A DNA stretch of 64,000 nucleotides, from positions 4,370,800 through 4,434,799 of the forward strand of contig OZ244817.1 in assembly GCA_965220305.1 (NCBI GenBank). Reading direction: 5' to 3'. Positions 8,351-16,982 of this stretch are shown here, in pieces (the first letter of the stretch is position 1; each line of letters opens with the position of its first letter). Source of the DNA: G965220305 sp965220305. Its GTDB lineage: Bacteria > Chloroflexota > Dehalococcoidia > Lucifugimonadales > UBA3495. The notes beneath the pieces were generated by a model. The model had not been told where the DNA came from and made no database searches. It saw only the letters and a list, made by a program, of their open reading frames with translations. The translations under genes were made by a program, and so were the position numbers.

Positions 8351-9541
8351 CTAAATTACTCCCTGGCGGCGCAGCCCTTCCAAATCTTCTTCCCGGTAGC
8401 CCAACTGCCCGCAGAGGACTTCGGCGGTGTGCTGGCCCAAATAGGGGGCTGCCGCCTGGCGCCACGGAACGTCTCCGATGCTAAAGGGAGCGCCCGGGTA
8501 GAGGGTCTCCCCCGCCCGTGGGTCGTCCACCGGCTGGAAGAACTGGCGGGACTGAAGTTGGGCCGAGGCGAACAGGTCCTCGGCGGTGGCGACGTAGCCG
8601 GCAATGGTGCGCATTCCCTGTAGGGTATGGTAAATCTCTTCCTTGGGCTGGGATGCGGCCCACCGCCCCACTATTTCCAGCACCTCCCGCTGGTGCTCTC
8701 TTCGGGCTTCCCGGGTGTTGAAATTGGGGTCCTGGGCCAGTTCGGGGACGCCCATAAGTTGGCATACCTGGCCCCAAATATCCTCCCGCACCCCGGTTTC
8801 CAGCCCTGGGCTAACCCAGCCGTCTTTGGCCGGGACCAGGGCGCTGGGCCGTCGCTGGTAAGCGCCGCCAAACTGCTGGTGAATCGAGGCCCGGATTTGG
8901 GCCACCGTCATCGTCTCCATAACCGAAACGTCGACGTGCTGGCCGTAGCCGTTAATGTCCCGGGAGTAGAGGGCCAGCATGGTTGCGGAAAAGGCGCTGA
9001 CCCCGGTGGTGTAGAGGGCGGCGTTCCCTGGGACCTTTAGCGGTTCCCTATCCGGGAGTCCCACGGTGTCCATCAGGCCGCTGAGGGCCTGGGCTACCAG
9101 GTCCGACCCCTGGTAGTCCCGGTAGGGGCCGCTCTGGCCGAAAGGGGTGATGGAGGTGTAAATCAACCCTGGATGCAGAACTTCCAAGGAGGAATAGTCC
9201 AGCGCCCACTCCCTCATCAGCCCCGGCGGGAAGCTCTCCACCAGAATGTCGTATTCTTGCGAGAGTCGCTTCAAGATTTCGGCGCCAGCTTCCGATTGCA
9301 GGTTCAGGGTTACGCTTTTCTTGCCGGTGTTTAGGTACAGGAAAGAGAGACTCTTTTCCCGGTCCGGCTCGTCGCCGATAAAGGGAGGAGCCCCCCGCGA
9401 GATGTCCCCGGAAGGGGGCCGCTCCACCTTCACCACCTCGGCCCCCAGACCGGCCAGCAGCTTGCAGCAGAAGGGGCCGGCAATGCCTTCGCTCAGGTCC
9501 AAGACCCGCACGTCGGATAGGGCGGGAGTGTCGTCGGGCAT
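8351..9541 (-). CDS. CaiB/BaiF family III CoA-transferase (second copy)
   Basis: The 396-residue protein begins LSDVRVLDLSEGIAGPFCC and continues GAEVVKVERPPSGD, typical of family III CoA-transferases. The ILVESFPPGLMREWALDYSS and YTSITPFGQSGPYRDYQGSD segments are standard, the latter leading to the catalytic Asp. It is divergent from its neighbour 55 bases downstream, so it is not a recent duplicate. Together with the hydratase, VOC and DinB-like genes it forms an apparent minus-strand operon of about 4.9 kb (4664-9541). The substrate cannot be inferred. Confidence 0.88.
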   Translation of the reverse strand: MPDDTPALSDVRVLDLSEGIAGPFCCKLLAGLGAEVVKVERPPSGDISRGAPPFIGDEPDREKSLSFLYLNTGKKSVTLNLQSEAGAEILKRLSQEYDILVESFPPGLMREWALDYSSLEVLHPGLIYTSITPFGQSGPYRDYQGSDLVAQALSGLMDTVGLPDREPLKVPGNAALYTTGVSAFSATMLALYSRDINGYGQHVDVSVMETMTVAQIRASIHQQFGGAYQRRPSALVPAKDGWVSPGLETGVREDIWGQVCQLMGVPELAQDPNFNTREARREHQREVLEIVGRWAASQPKEEIYHTLQGMRTIAGYVATAEDLFASAQLQSRQFFQPVDDPRAGETLYPGAPFSIGDVPWRQAAAPYLGQHTAEVLCGQLGYREEDLEGLRRQGVI

Positions 9542-9660
9542 AAAACCTCGTTGGTCCAGGCGACGTTATCGGATAAGGGGGCTTCGTTGGGGTTATTTTA
9601 GCCGAATCTGACCGTCTGTAAAGCAGCAGGCAGGAGGGGCGCGGCCCGTCCACGGCAGGG

Positions 9661-9689
9661 TTGCAAGTTACCGGGCCATCGCCCAAAAT
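9661..9689 (+). promoter_or_regulatory. Possible sigma70-type promoter
   Basis: TTGCAA (9661-9666) and CAAAAT (9684-9689) are separated by 17 bases, 34 bases before the ATG of the binding-fold gene. The -10 match is modest, but the spacing is the same as for better promoters elsewhere in this window. Confidence 0.3.
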
Positions 9690-9722
9690 GAGGCATCTCG
9701 CCCCAATACGGAGGTCTCACCG

Positions 9723-10649
9723 ATGCCGGAGCTAACTCTAAACGTCGCCATTGCCAATTATGGACACACCAAGGCCCTCCAGGACGGCTCAATTAAGTCG
9801 GACAAAGTGGCCCTGGAACACCTTGAAGTCTCTCCCATAACCACTGCCTTCCGCCGGATGGTGCGGGGCCTGGAGTACGATGTCGCTGAGATGGCCCTGT
9901 CAACCTACCTGTGCGCCCTGACCTACCAGAAGCCCATGACGGCCCTGCCGGTGTTCGTGCTGCGCCGGTTCGAGCACGGGGGCATCGTTTACAACACCAA
10001 GTCGGGCATAAAGACGCCCGCCGACCTGGCCGGTCGTAGGGTCGGCGTCCGCAGCTACACTTTGACCCCTGGAGTTTGGGTGCGGGGCATTTTGCAGAAC
10101 GCCTATGGTGTGGACCTGGACCAGGTGACCTGGGTGTTGGTGGGAGATGAACACGTCGCGGAGTACGTCGCACCTCCAAACGTGGTGTCGGCGCCCCCGG
10201 GCAGCGACCTGGCCGCTATGCTACTGTCCGGGGAAGTTGACGCCGCCATCGGCGCGGGCAACGTGGACTCGCCCGACGTGCAGCCCCTGATCCCCGACGC
10301 CCGCAATGCGGCCATAGACTACTTCAACAGCACCGGCGTTTACCCCATCAGCCACACCGTGGTAATTAAGGACCAATTGCTTCAGGATAACCCTTGGTTG
10401 GCGGAGGAGCTATTTTCCCTCTTCCAGGGAGCCAAGGAGCAGTACCTGGGCGGACTGTCCGGCAGTGGGGACGACGCGATGCGCCAGATGCAGCAGGTTA
10501 TCGGCCAGGACCCCCTTCCCTACGGCGTCGCGGCCAACCGCCAGACCCTGGAGCGGTTTATCCAGTTCAACGTGGAACAGAAAATCATCCCCCAGTCGGT
10601 GGCGGTGGAGGACATCTTCCCTCGCAGTCTGGTGGACCTGGCCCGGTAG
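9723..10649 (+). CDS. Periplasmic-binding-fold protein, 4,5-dihydroxyphthalate-decarboxylase-like
   Basis: The 308-residue protein starts LTLNVAIANYGHTKALQDG and continues FRRMVRGLEYDVAEMALSTY, matching the dihydroxyphthalate decarboxylase / ABC-transporter-substrate-binding-like family. IKTPADLAGRRVGVRSYTLT is the solute-binding-protein hinge pattern. There is no signal peptide or lipobox, so the protein is probably cytoplasmic and may be an enzyme rather than a transport receptor. The ATG at 9723 follows GGAGG at 9710-9714. It is divergent from the CoA-transferase operon, which fits a link to aromatic acid degradation, but decarboxylation of a specific substrate is not shown. Confidence 0.78.
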   Translation: MPELTLNVAIANYGHTKALQDGSIKSDKVALEHLEVSPITTAFRRMVRGLEYDVAEMALSTYLCALTYQKPMTALPVFVLRRFEHGGIVYNTKSGIKTPADLAGRRVGVRSYTLTPGVWVRGILQNAYGVDLDQVTWVLVGDEHVAEYVAPPNVVSAPPGSDLAAMLLSGEVDAAIGAGNVDSPDVQPLIPDARNAAIDYFNSTGVYPISHTVVIKDQLLQDNPWLAEELFSLFQGAKEQYLGGLSGSGDDAMRQMQQVIGQDPLPYGVAANRQTLERFIQFNVEQKIIPQSVAVEDIFPRSLVDLAR

Positions 10650-10680
10650 CAACCCAAAGGACTTAAAGCCGTTTCGTTGC

Positions 10681-10710
10681 CACGAGGGTGGTTCTCCCGC
10701 CGCCCTCGTG
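10681..10710. terminator. Hairpin between convergent genes
   Basis: CACGAGGG (10681-10688) pairs with CCCTCGTG (10703-10710) around a 14-base loop, midway between the ends of the plus-strand binding-fold gene and the minus-strand peptidase gene. No T-tract is present on either side. It is a candidate bidirectional terminator. Confidence 0.4.
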
Positions 10711-10730
10711 CCTACTCCATCCTCACCAGG

Positions 10731-12011
10731 TCACCAATAGTCCTCCTCTTCTTCCTCCTCGCGGGGAAACAGCTTGCCCCAAAGGAATTTTAGGAACACC
10801 GCCAGCATCACCACCAAGATGAGGCCCCCCAACAGCCATACATCGAGGAATAGCAAGGGCGAAGGTGGGCCAGCTTGCGGTCTGCCGGAGGACGGTAGGG
10901 CCAGCCCCTGGGAACTGGCCGCCCAGCGGGTGTCCAGGCCATCGGTGTCGAAGCCGTAGACCCTCACCAGGGCTTCGTCGCTGGTCCGGCCCTGTCCCAA
11001 CTGCTGGATGAACCGCTGAAAGGCCGCCGACCCGTGGCCCTCCACCAAGTAGGCGACGACGCTCTCGGCTTTTGCGTAGAAGATGTCAATCTCTTGGGGA
11101 GTCCCGGACAGGCCCGACATCCGTCGTAGCGGAACGCTGTGCGGGCTGAGGGTGGTCCCGCTGTAGGGTTGGGAGCCTGGCTCGATGTAGCTGGCGAACC
11201 CCTCATCCAACCATCGGGGCACCGCTCCATTGGGGCCCACGGCTTGGCCCAGCAAAAGGTGGGCGGCCTCGTGGGTCAGCAATTGGGGTTGTAGCCCGAT
11301 GCCAAGAAAGGAGCCGGTGGCGGGGAAGGCGAAGCCATGAAACACCTGCTCCCGGGTCAGGGTTTCGCTCTGGTAGGGGAAAGCCGCCGCCGCCTCGTCG
11401 AAGTCGTTGTAGATGAACCCCCTTATTGGGGGCGGGTCCGACCTCAGTCCGAGCAGGCCCATTATTCGTTCCAGATCAGCTTCCAGGGAGCGGGCCGCCG
11501 CATCGACCTGGTGTTGGGCCATGTCGTGGTGCAGCAACGTCAGCGGCCCGGCCTGGGTCTGTTGCCACTGGAAACGGTTGTCGGTGTATTCCAGGATGCG
11601 GGGCTCGGTCTGGCGTTGGCGGCCACTGGCGTCTTTGATGGAGTAGTAGTACTCAACCTTGGTGCCCGGGGGCTGGTAGTTGCCGCCGCCGGTTGGCACC
11701 TCAACGGTGGCCTTGACCCGGGGACCAGGTGTGAAGGTCGCGTAGGTGTAGGCTGGAAGCCCCCCCAGGGTATTGCGGTAGTCCAACCTCACTTCAACGA
11801 TGTCGGCGGAGCTTTCCGCGACGAGACTAAAGGCAATCTCTTCGGGAAAGTGGATTTCCGCTTCATTCCCGGTGACCTGAATGGCCCAGTGGCCGCTTCC
11901 CAGGGTTGACTCTGGCGCGGTGAGGGTCAGCGCCGCCAGGAGCATGGCGGCCAGGGCCCAGCCCAAGGCTGAGGGCCGGTTTTTGCGGCAGGCACGGGGG
12001 CGTCGTTTCAA
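10731..12011 (-). CDS. Membrane-anchored peptidase MA-family metallopeptidase
   Basis: The 426-residue protein has a basic N-terminus and hydrophobic segment (about 15-32) typical of a signal peptide. The extracytoplasmic part ends in the zinc site LTHEAAHLLL (His247, Glu248, His251) with the third ligand in WLDEGFASY (Glu270), the gluzincin arrangement of the peptidase MA family. A single C-terminal transmembrane helix (about 386-410) is followed by a short cytoplasmic tail of consecutive Glu residues. An N-terminal beta domain (about 40-145) probably has an immunoglobulin-like fold. It likely cleaves proteins at the cell surface. A second family member at 39302-41429 is broken by an insertion sequence. 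Confidence 0.82.
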   Translation of the reverse strand: MKRRPRACRKNRPSALGWALAAMLLAALTLTAPESTLGSGHWAIQVTGNEAEIHFPEEIAFSLVAESSADIVEVRLDYRNTLGGLPAYTYATFTPGPRVKATVEVPTGGGNYQPPGTKVEYYYSIKDASGRQRQTEPRILEYTDNRFQWQQTQAGPLTLLHHDMAQHQVDAAARSLEADLERIMGLLGLRSDPPPIRGFIYNDFDEAAAAFPYQSETLTREQVFHGFAFPATGSFLGIGLQPQLLTHEAAHLLLGQAVGPNGAVPRWLDEGFASYIEPGSQPYSGTTLSPHSVPLRRMSGLSGTPQEIDIFYAKAESVVAYLVEGHGSAAFQRFIQQLGQGRTSDEALVRVYGFDTDGLDTRWAASSQGLALPSSGRPQAGPPSPLLFLDVWLLGGLILVVMLAVFLKFLWGKLFPREEEEEEDYW

Positions 12012-12435
12012 ATTAGGCGGGACTCCTACAGGTGATTGGGACTGCTGACAGCGGGCAAGTCGCGGAACTATCGCAGCCCGAAAATACGAAGCGCCGGTCT
12101 CCTAGTTGGAGTATCGCTATCCGACCCCCGTGACCTCCTGGGCGGTTGAAGTTGCCCGTGGGTCGAGGGCTGCTGCCTCCAATTATAGTGCATCGGCTCC
12201 CCCTGACCGGTGGGCGACAATACCAAAGGATGGTCGTCTACCTCCGTTTCTAGCCCGTTTCTTGGCTGGCCCAAGAGGGGGTCAAGTTTCCCACTCCAGG
12301 GCGCGGATAATCGTTGATATTGGTTCAAAGTTTGTAAGAAGGGCCCCGGTACCACTGTGTTAGAATCCGCCAGTCTCAGGGAATGAAGGGTAGTCGGGCG
12401 GTGGTGAGTCTATTCATCAGTGAAAGGTGCCATTC
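12012..12435. other. Divergent intergenic region, no gene seen
   Basis: This 424-bp gap lies between the divergent peptidase and xerD genes. Frames in it are short and lack ribosome-binding sites. A TATAAT lies on the minus strand near 12181-12187 but has no convincing -35 box. A plus-strand TTAGAAT near 12360 may belong to the xerD promoter. Nothing else was recognised. Confidence 0.45.
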
Positions 12436-13350
12436 ATGGAAGAGTCTATCAAATCGTTCCTGGAGCATTTGGTGGTGGAAAAGGGTTTCTCCCAAAACAC
12501 CCTGGAAGCCTACCGCAACGACCTGGGTCAGTTCAAAGAGTTTGTCCGGGAAAGGCTGAACGGAAAGTCCCACAGCGCCGACGCCTGGACGTTGGTGGAC
12601 CTGCCCATGCTCAACCAGTACATCGCCGACCTGCGAGGCCGCAAGGGCTATCGGGACAGCACCACCGCGCGCAAGGTTGCGGCGGTCAAGTCCTTCTTTG
12701 GCTTTTTGGCGGGAAACGGGGCCATCTCCGAAGACCCCACCGAGGCGCTGGGATCGCCCCGGGTGGGCCGCTCGCTGCCCAAGTACCTGAGCGAGGATGA
12801 GGTCGCCCGGCTGCTGCGGGAGGCGGGAAAACCGGGTACCTCGGAAAGCCACCGCGACGCCACCATCCTGGAACTCCTGTACGCCACCGGCCTGCGGGTG
12901 AGCGAGTTGGTGGGGTTGAACGTCTCCGACATCGACTTGGAAGAGTCCTACATCCGCTGCTGGGGCAAAGGCTCCAAGGAGCGGATTGTATACCTCTACC
13001 CCAAGGCGCTGGAGGAGGTGAAGGGCTACCTGGCCGGCACCCGAAAGACCCTGCTGGGATCACGCAAGGCGGAAACGGCGCTTTTTGTGAACCACCGGGG
13101 TGAGAGATTGACCCGCCAGTGGGTCTGGAACATCCTGAAGACCTACAGCAAGAAGGCCGGCATCGACACGCGAATTACCCCCCATACCCTGCGGCACAGC
13201 TTTGCCACCCATCTGCTGCAGAACGGGGCTTCCCTGCGCCACGTGCAGGAGCTTCTGGGGCATTCCAGCATATCCACAACCCAGGTCTATACCCACATAA
13301 CCAGCGAACACATGCGCAAGGAATACGAAAAGAGTCATCCCTTGGCCTAG
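12436..13350 (+). CDS. xerD: Tyrosine recombinase XerC/XerD
   Basis: The 304-residue protein has the N-terminal SAM-like core-binding domain (1-100) and the catalytic domain. The complete catalytic set is visible: Arg154 in ATGLRVSELVG, Lys178, His250 and Arg253 in PHTLRHSFATHLL, His276 in LLGHSS and nucleophile Tyr285 in TTQVYTHI. Length and spacing match XerC/XerD, which resolve chromosome dimers at dif with FtsK. ATG 12436 was preferred over GTG 12427 because AAAGG sits eight bases upstream of it. It lies next to housekeeping genes rather than an element, so a chromosomal role is likely; XerC versus XerD cannot be separated by eye. Confidence 0.92.
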   Translation: MEESIKSFLEHLVVEKGFSQNTLEAYRNDLGQFKEFVRERLNGKSHSADAWTLVDLPMLNQYIADLRGRKGYRDSTTARKVAAVKSFFGFLAGNGAISEDPTEALGSPRVGRSLPKYLSEDEVARLLREAGKPGTSESHRDATILELLYATGLRVSELVGLNVSDIDLEESYIRCWGKGSKERIVYLYPKALEEVKGYLAGTRKTLLGSRKAETALFVNHRGERLTRQWVWNILKTYSKKAGIDTRITPHTLRHSFATHLLQNGASLRHVQELLGHSSISTTQVYTHITSEHMRKEYEKSHPLA

Positions 13351-13538
13351 AGCCTCCCCATATGCGGTCTCGCCTCCACCCCGAAATAGGAGCCAATCGT
13401 CTCGTTTTTGGCTCGCCTTTTGGGGTGGACTGCTGGTATAGTAAACATAATGGGGATTTAGCCAAGCTACCTTGGGTACAAATTTGCGGGTACAAATTGG
13501 CAGCCCACGAGTTAACCTGACCAGGAGGTGCATCCCCA

Positions 13539-13895
13539 ATGCCGGGTAAAGGTCGCCGGGTGGCGTCGCGTCAGGCGCAGCTTGGCCGAAGAAGAAGGAG
13601 ACAGGCAAGGGGCCCCGTGGAGGCCAGCGCCGCGGCCCCGGCTGCGGCAGTTGCCGACGCGGAGCCGACCAATGGGGTGGCTGCCCGTACCGAGGTAGCG
13701 GTCCAACCGGAACCGGCGGTCAGCAGGGAAACCCAGGTCCGCGCAACCCCGTCGCCAAGAACGCCGCGCGCCTCGGTGACCGGCAGGTCGGAGCGTCCGG
13801 CGGCGCACAACTACGTCGGCAGCGAGATACGACGCATCCTCATAGTATCGGGAGTTCTGTTCGCCGGTCTCGTCGGCGTCTCTTTCCTTTTCTGA
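13539..13895 (+). CDS. Small single-pass membrane protein of unknown function
   Basis: The 118-residue protein has a very basic N-terminus (RRRRRQAR), a long low-complexity Ala/Pro/Glu-rich linker (about 25-90) and one C-terminal hydrophobic helix (RRILIVSGVLFAGLVGVSFL). The ATG at 13539 has AGGAGG ten bases upstream. The stop is seven bases before uvrC, so the two are probably one transcript. The architecture is that of a tail-anchored protein with a disordered cytoplasmic region. I do not recognise a family, and the uvrC link may be positional only. Confidence 0.6.
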   Translation: MPGKGRRVASRQAQLGRRRRRQARGPVEASAAAPAAAVADAEPTNGVAARTEVAVQPEPAVSRETQVRATPSPRTPRASVTGRSERPAAHNYVGSEIRRILIVSGVLFAGLVGVSFLF

Positions 13896-13902
13896 GGGAA
13901 GC

Positions 13903-15777
13903 ATGTCCAAGCCCCTCTTGGAACACCGATTGCGGGTTACTCCGGAGAAGCCGGGCGTCTACCTGATGAAGGACGTCAAGGGCGAGATACTGTACGTCGG
14001 CAAGGCCAGCGTACTCCGAAACCGGCTGCGCTCCTACTTCGGCTCTTCCTCCACCATGCCGCCTAAGATTCGGCGCATGGTTTCCCAACTGGATGATTTC
14101 GAGTACATCGTCACCGATACCGAAGCCGAAGCCCTGATCCTGGAAAACACCCTCATCAAGCGTTACCGGCCCCACTTCAACGCCCGCCTCAAGGACGATA
14201 AGACCTATCCGTACCTGAAGGTAGACCTCACCGAGGACTTTCCCAAGGTGTACATCACCCGCCAGGTCTCCCAGGACGGCGCCCGTTACTTCGGCCCCTT
14301 TGCCACCGCCAGCAGCGTGCGCCACACCATGGACCTGCTGAAGAAGCTGTTCCCCTACCGCTCCTGCACCAAGACCATCACCGGTAAAGACCCCCGTCCT
14401 TGCCTGGAGTATTTCATCCACCGTTGCGTGGCCCCCTGCTCCGGCTACGCCACCCGCGAGGAGTACGACGAGGTTGTCCAGCAGGTTATCCAGTTCATGG
14501 AGGGGGATACCGAGGGGGTAACCCGGGACCTGCGCCGGAAGATGGAGACCGCCTCCGACCATCTGGAATTCGAGCGAGCAGCAGCCCTCCGGGACCAGAT
14601 TGGCAGCATTGATAAGGTCGTGGAAGAACAGCAGGTCAAGGTGGAAGCCGATCCCGGCACCGGCGTGGAGATGGATGTCATCGCCGTGGCCCAGGGCGCA
14701 AACGAGACCTGGGTGGAGGTGTTCTTCATCCGTTTCGGCAAACTGATTGGCCGCGACCATTTTTTCATGGAAGGCACCCAGGACGACTCGCCTGGCCTGG
14801 TCCTGGGGCAGTTCATCAAACAGTTCTACCAGTCCGCGTTGGTGATTCCCCCGGCCATAATGGTGCAGCACCCCCTGGAAGAGCAGCAGTTGATTCGCGG
14901 CTGGCTGCGGGAACGCCGAAGCGGCGCGGTGACCCTGGTCTGCCCTCAGCGCGGCTACAAAAAGAAGCTGATGGACGTGGTGGCGGAGAATGCCGCCCAG
15001 GGTTTGGCCCAGCAGCGGGTCAAATGGCTGCACAATCCCGACGTTATTCAGCAGGCGATGGACGAGCTTCAAGAGGAGTTGAGCCTGCCCACCCTCCCCC
15101 ACAGGATGGAGTGTTACGACATCTCCCATATCCAGGGGACCAACGTGGTGGGCAGCATGGTGGTCTTCCAGGACGGTAAGCCCAGGCCGTCCCACTACCG
15201 CCGTTTCAAGATTAAGACGGTGGAGGGGGTGGACGACTACGCCAGTATGCAGGAAATGCTGCGCCGCCGGTTCCGCCGTCTGGGACAAGCCCGCGCCCAG
15301 AGTCTGGAGGGTGGCGGAGAGGCTGCGGGCGCCTCCACCGACGCCTGGGGAATAGTGCCCGACCTGGTGCTGATTGACGGCGGCAAGGGCCACCTGTCGG
15401 CGGCCCTGGAAGTGTTCCTGGAATTGGGCCTGGACGACGTTCCCCTGGCTTCTCTGGCCAAGGAAAACGAATGGCTGTTTGTTCCTCATACTCCCGAGCC
15501 CATCGAGTTGCCCCGCAGTTCCCAGGCCCTATACCTGGTGCAGCGCATCCGAGACGAGGCCCACCGCTTCGCCATAACCTACCACCGCAACCTGCGCAGC
15601 AAGGGCAGCCTGCGCTCGTCCATCGACATGGTCACCGGCATCGGCCCGAAACGGAAGCGTATGTTGCTCCGAAAGTTTGGCTCCATCCAGGGTATCAAAG
15701 ACGCCCCGGTAGATGAAATCGCCGCTGTCCCCGGCCTCACCCGCTCCTTGGCCCTCCGGCTAAAGCAGACCCTATAA
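13903..15777 (+). CDS. uvrC: UvrABC system protein C (excinuclease)
   Basis: The 624-residue protein is full length. In order it has the GIY-YIG nuclease domain (GVYLMKD...ILYVGKA, residues about 17-35, for the 3' incision), a Cys cluster (SCTK, RPCLEYFIHRCVAPC), the UVR motif (DHLEFERAAALRDQI) that contacts UvrB, the RNase H-like domain with YDISHIQGTNVVGSMVVF and LVLIDGGKGHLSAAL (acidic residues for the 5' incision), and C-terminal helix-hairpin-helix repeats (IGPKRKRMLLRKFGS). It acts in nucleotide excision repair of bulky lesions. The start at 13903 has GAGGGAAG upstream. Confidence 0.97.
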   Translation: MSKPLLEHRLRVTPEKPGVYLMKDVKGEILYVGKASVLRNRLRSYFGSSSTMPPKIRRMVSQLDDFEYIVTDTEAEALILENTLIKRYRPHFNARLKDDKTYPYLKVDLTEDFPKVYITRQVSQDGARYFGPFATASSVRHTMDLLKKLFPYRSCTKTITGKDPRPCLEYFIHRCVAPCSGYATREEYDEVVQQVIQFMEGDTEGVTRDLRRKMETASDHLEFERAAALRDQIGSIDKVVEEQQVKVEADPGTGVEMDVIAVAQGANETWVEVFFIRFGKLIGRDHFFMEGTQDDSPGLVLGQFIKQFYQSALVIPPAIMVQHPLEEQQLIRGWLRERRSGAVTLVCPQRGYKKKLMDVVAENAAQGLAQQRVKWLHNPDVIQQAMDELQEELSLPTLPHRMECYDISHIQGTNVVGSMVVFQDGKPRPSHYRRFKIKTVEGVDDYASMQEMLRRRFRRLGQARAQSLEGGGEAAGASTDAWGIVPDLVLIDGGKGHLSAALEVFLELGLDDVPLASLAKENEWLFVPHTPEPIELPRSSQALYLVQRIRDEAHRFAITYHRNLRSKGSLRSSIDMVTGIGPKRKRMLLRKFGSIQGIKDAPVDEIAAVPGLTRSLALRLKQTL

Positions 15778-15912
15778 AGCCCATCGGGCCTCACCCGATC
15801 CTGCTGGGCCCGGGCAGTCTCCCGGCTGCGGCACTACACTTATACCTTGATAACGGTATGAGGCCGGGGTACTATAGTGCCACTGGACCACCCCGGAGAG
15901 CTAACCCGGCTT

Positions 15913-16740
15913 ATGATAAAGGTCAGCATCACCTTGCCGAACAACGCCCAGATAACCTTTGAATCGGAAGAGGCGAAGGTTATCGGAGAAGTGGTGGGCT
16001 TGGTGTTGCGCGACCTTCCCCGGGACTTGGTGAACGGCGCGTACACCGGGAATGGGGCGGCGACGGCCTCCGGCGCCACGGAAAAAGGTAATGATGTACC
16101 GATGGAGACTACTCCGGAGGCCACGAACCCAACCCCGGTACACGCTCCCGGTCCCGAAGGCGCGGGGCAACCCCCGGTAGACCGGCAAGTTCCTCCACCT
16201 GACGCCGAGGCGCTCCTTTCCAACGGTGATGTTGCCGCAACAGAGGCGCTGCCCGTCGCAGCGGAAACGCCGCCCGTCGCAGCGGAAACGCCGCCCGTCG
16301 CAGCGGAAACGCCGCCCGTCGCAGCGGAAACGCCGCCCGTCGCAGCGGAAACGCCGCCCGTCGCAGCGGAAACGCCGCCCGTCGCAGCGGAAACGCCGCC
16401 CGTCGCAGCGGAAACGCCGCCCGTCGCAGCGGAAGCGCCGCCCAATGAAGCGGAGCGCCGATTTATTGAGTATTGCCTCGCGGCCAACCCCACTGGAGAC
16501 ATGCGCCGGGTCGTAGTTGCCGCCGAGGGCGCCAGCCGACATCTGCAACAGTTCAGCGTGGACACCGAAAGGCTGGAACGCCTGTTTCGCCTGGCCGGTT
16601 GGCCTTTGGCCCACAGTTTTATTCAGACGTTGCGCAACGCCGCCCGTACCAAGTTCCGTTGGATGGAGCGGGTGCCGGGACGGTCGGGACACTACACCGT
16701 CACCGACGTTGGCCGCGCGGCAATCGGCCTGGATGATTAG
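15913..16740 (+). CDS. Hypothetical protein with a heptapeptide minisatellite
   Basis: The 275-residue frame has three parts: an N-terminal segment MIKVSITLPNNAQITFES that may form a small beta/alpha domain, a disordered Pro/Ala/Glu-rich centre with nine 7-residue repeats (consensus PPVAAET), and a globular C-terminus of about 100 residues with a helical middle and a YTVTDVGRAAIGL end suggestive of a winged-helix domain. An alternative start is GTG 15877. The family is not recognised. The two ordered ends joined by a repeat linker suggest an adaptor or regulator. The gene is monocistronic between uvrC and the aldehyde dehydrogenase. Confidence 0.6.
   Translation: MIKVSITLPNNAQITFESEEAKVIGEVVGLVLRDLPRDLVNGAYTGNGAATASGATEKGNDVPMETTPEATNPTPVHAPGPEGAGQPPVDRQVPPPDAEALLSNGDVAATEALPVAAETPPVAAETPPVAAETPPVAAETPPVAAETPPVAAETPPVAAETPPVAAETPPVAAEAPPNEAERRFIEYCLAANPTGDMRRVVVAAEGASRHLQQFSVDTERLERLFRLAGWPLAHSFIQTLRNAARTKFRWMERVPGRSGHYTVTDVGRAAIGLDD
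16252..16440 (+). repeat. 21-bp tandem repeat, nine copies, inside a coding region
   Basis: Nine contiguous copies of a 21-bp unit (first half CCCGTCGCAGCGGAA) run from 16252 to 16440. Internal copies are identical; only the edges differ (first codon CTG, last GCG instead of ACG). Because 21 is a multiple of three, copy-number changes keep the frame and only alter linker length. Confidence 0.95.
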
Positions 16741-16982
16741 CTATCCCCGGTGGCCCCCGCCGGCGGCTGGACAGTTGCGCCCCACCGGGTGAGCCACTAT
16801 GCTATGCAGGTGTATCCTCGGGTATTAGTTTGCCAGCATCAACGTTAAAAAGGGTAATCCTCGGTCTCTGGAACTGAGGTTGATGGGCTCTATCAAGGGT
16901 GCTTCTGCGCCCCGGACAGAGGGGTAACCGTCGTCGGACAATGTTCTGGGGGCCGTAAAGTAGAAACAGGGAGGCGAATACT

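Noticed and set aside
10699..12000. Long open frames on the strand opposite the metallopeptidase gene
   Set aside because: They are shadows in GC-rich DNA. Protein motifs, signal peptide and zinc site support only the minus-strand gene.
16252..16440. CRISPR array
   Set aside because: The units are contiguous without spacers and lie in a protein-coding frame. No cas gene is in the window.
15840..16692. Minus-strand frames rich in GGVSAAT or RFRCDG repeats
   Set aside because: They are antisense readings of the 21-bp repeat. The plus strand has ordered, non-repetitive ends and a start.
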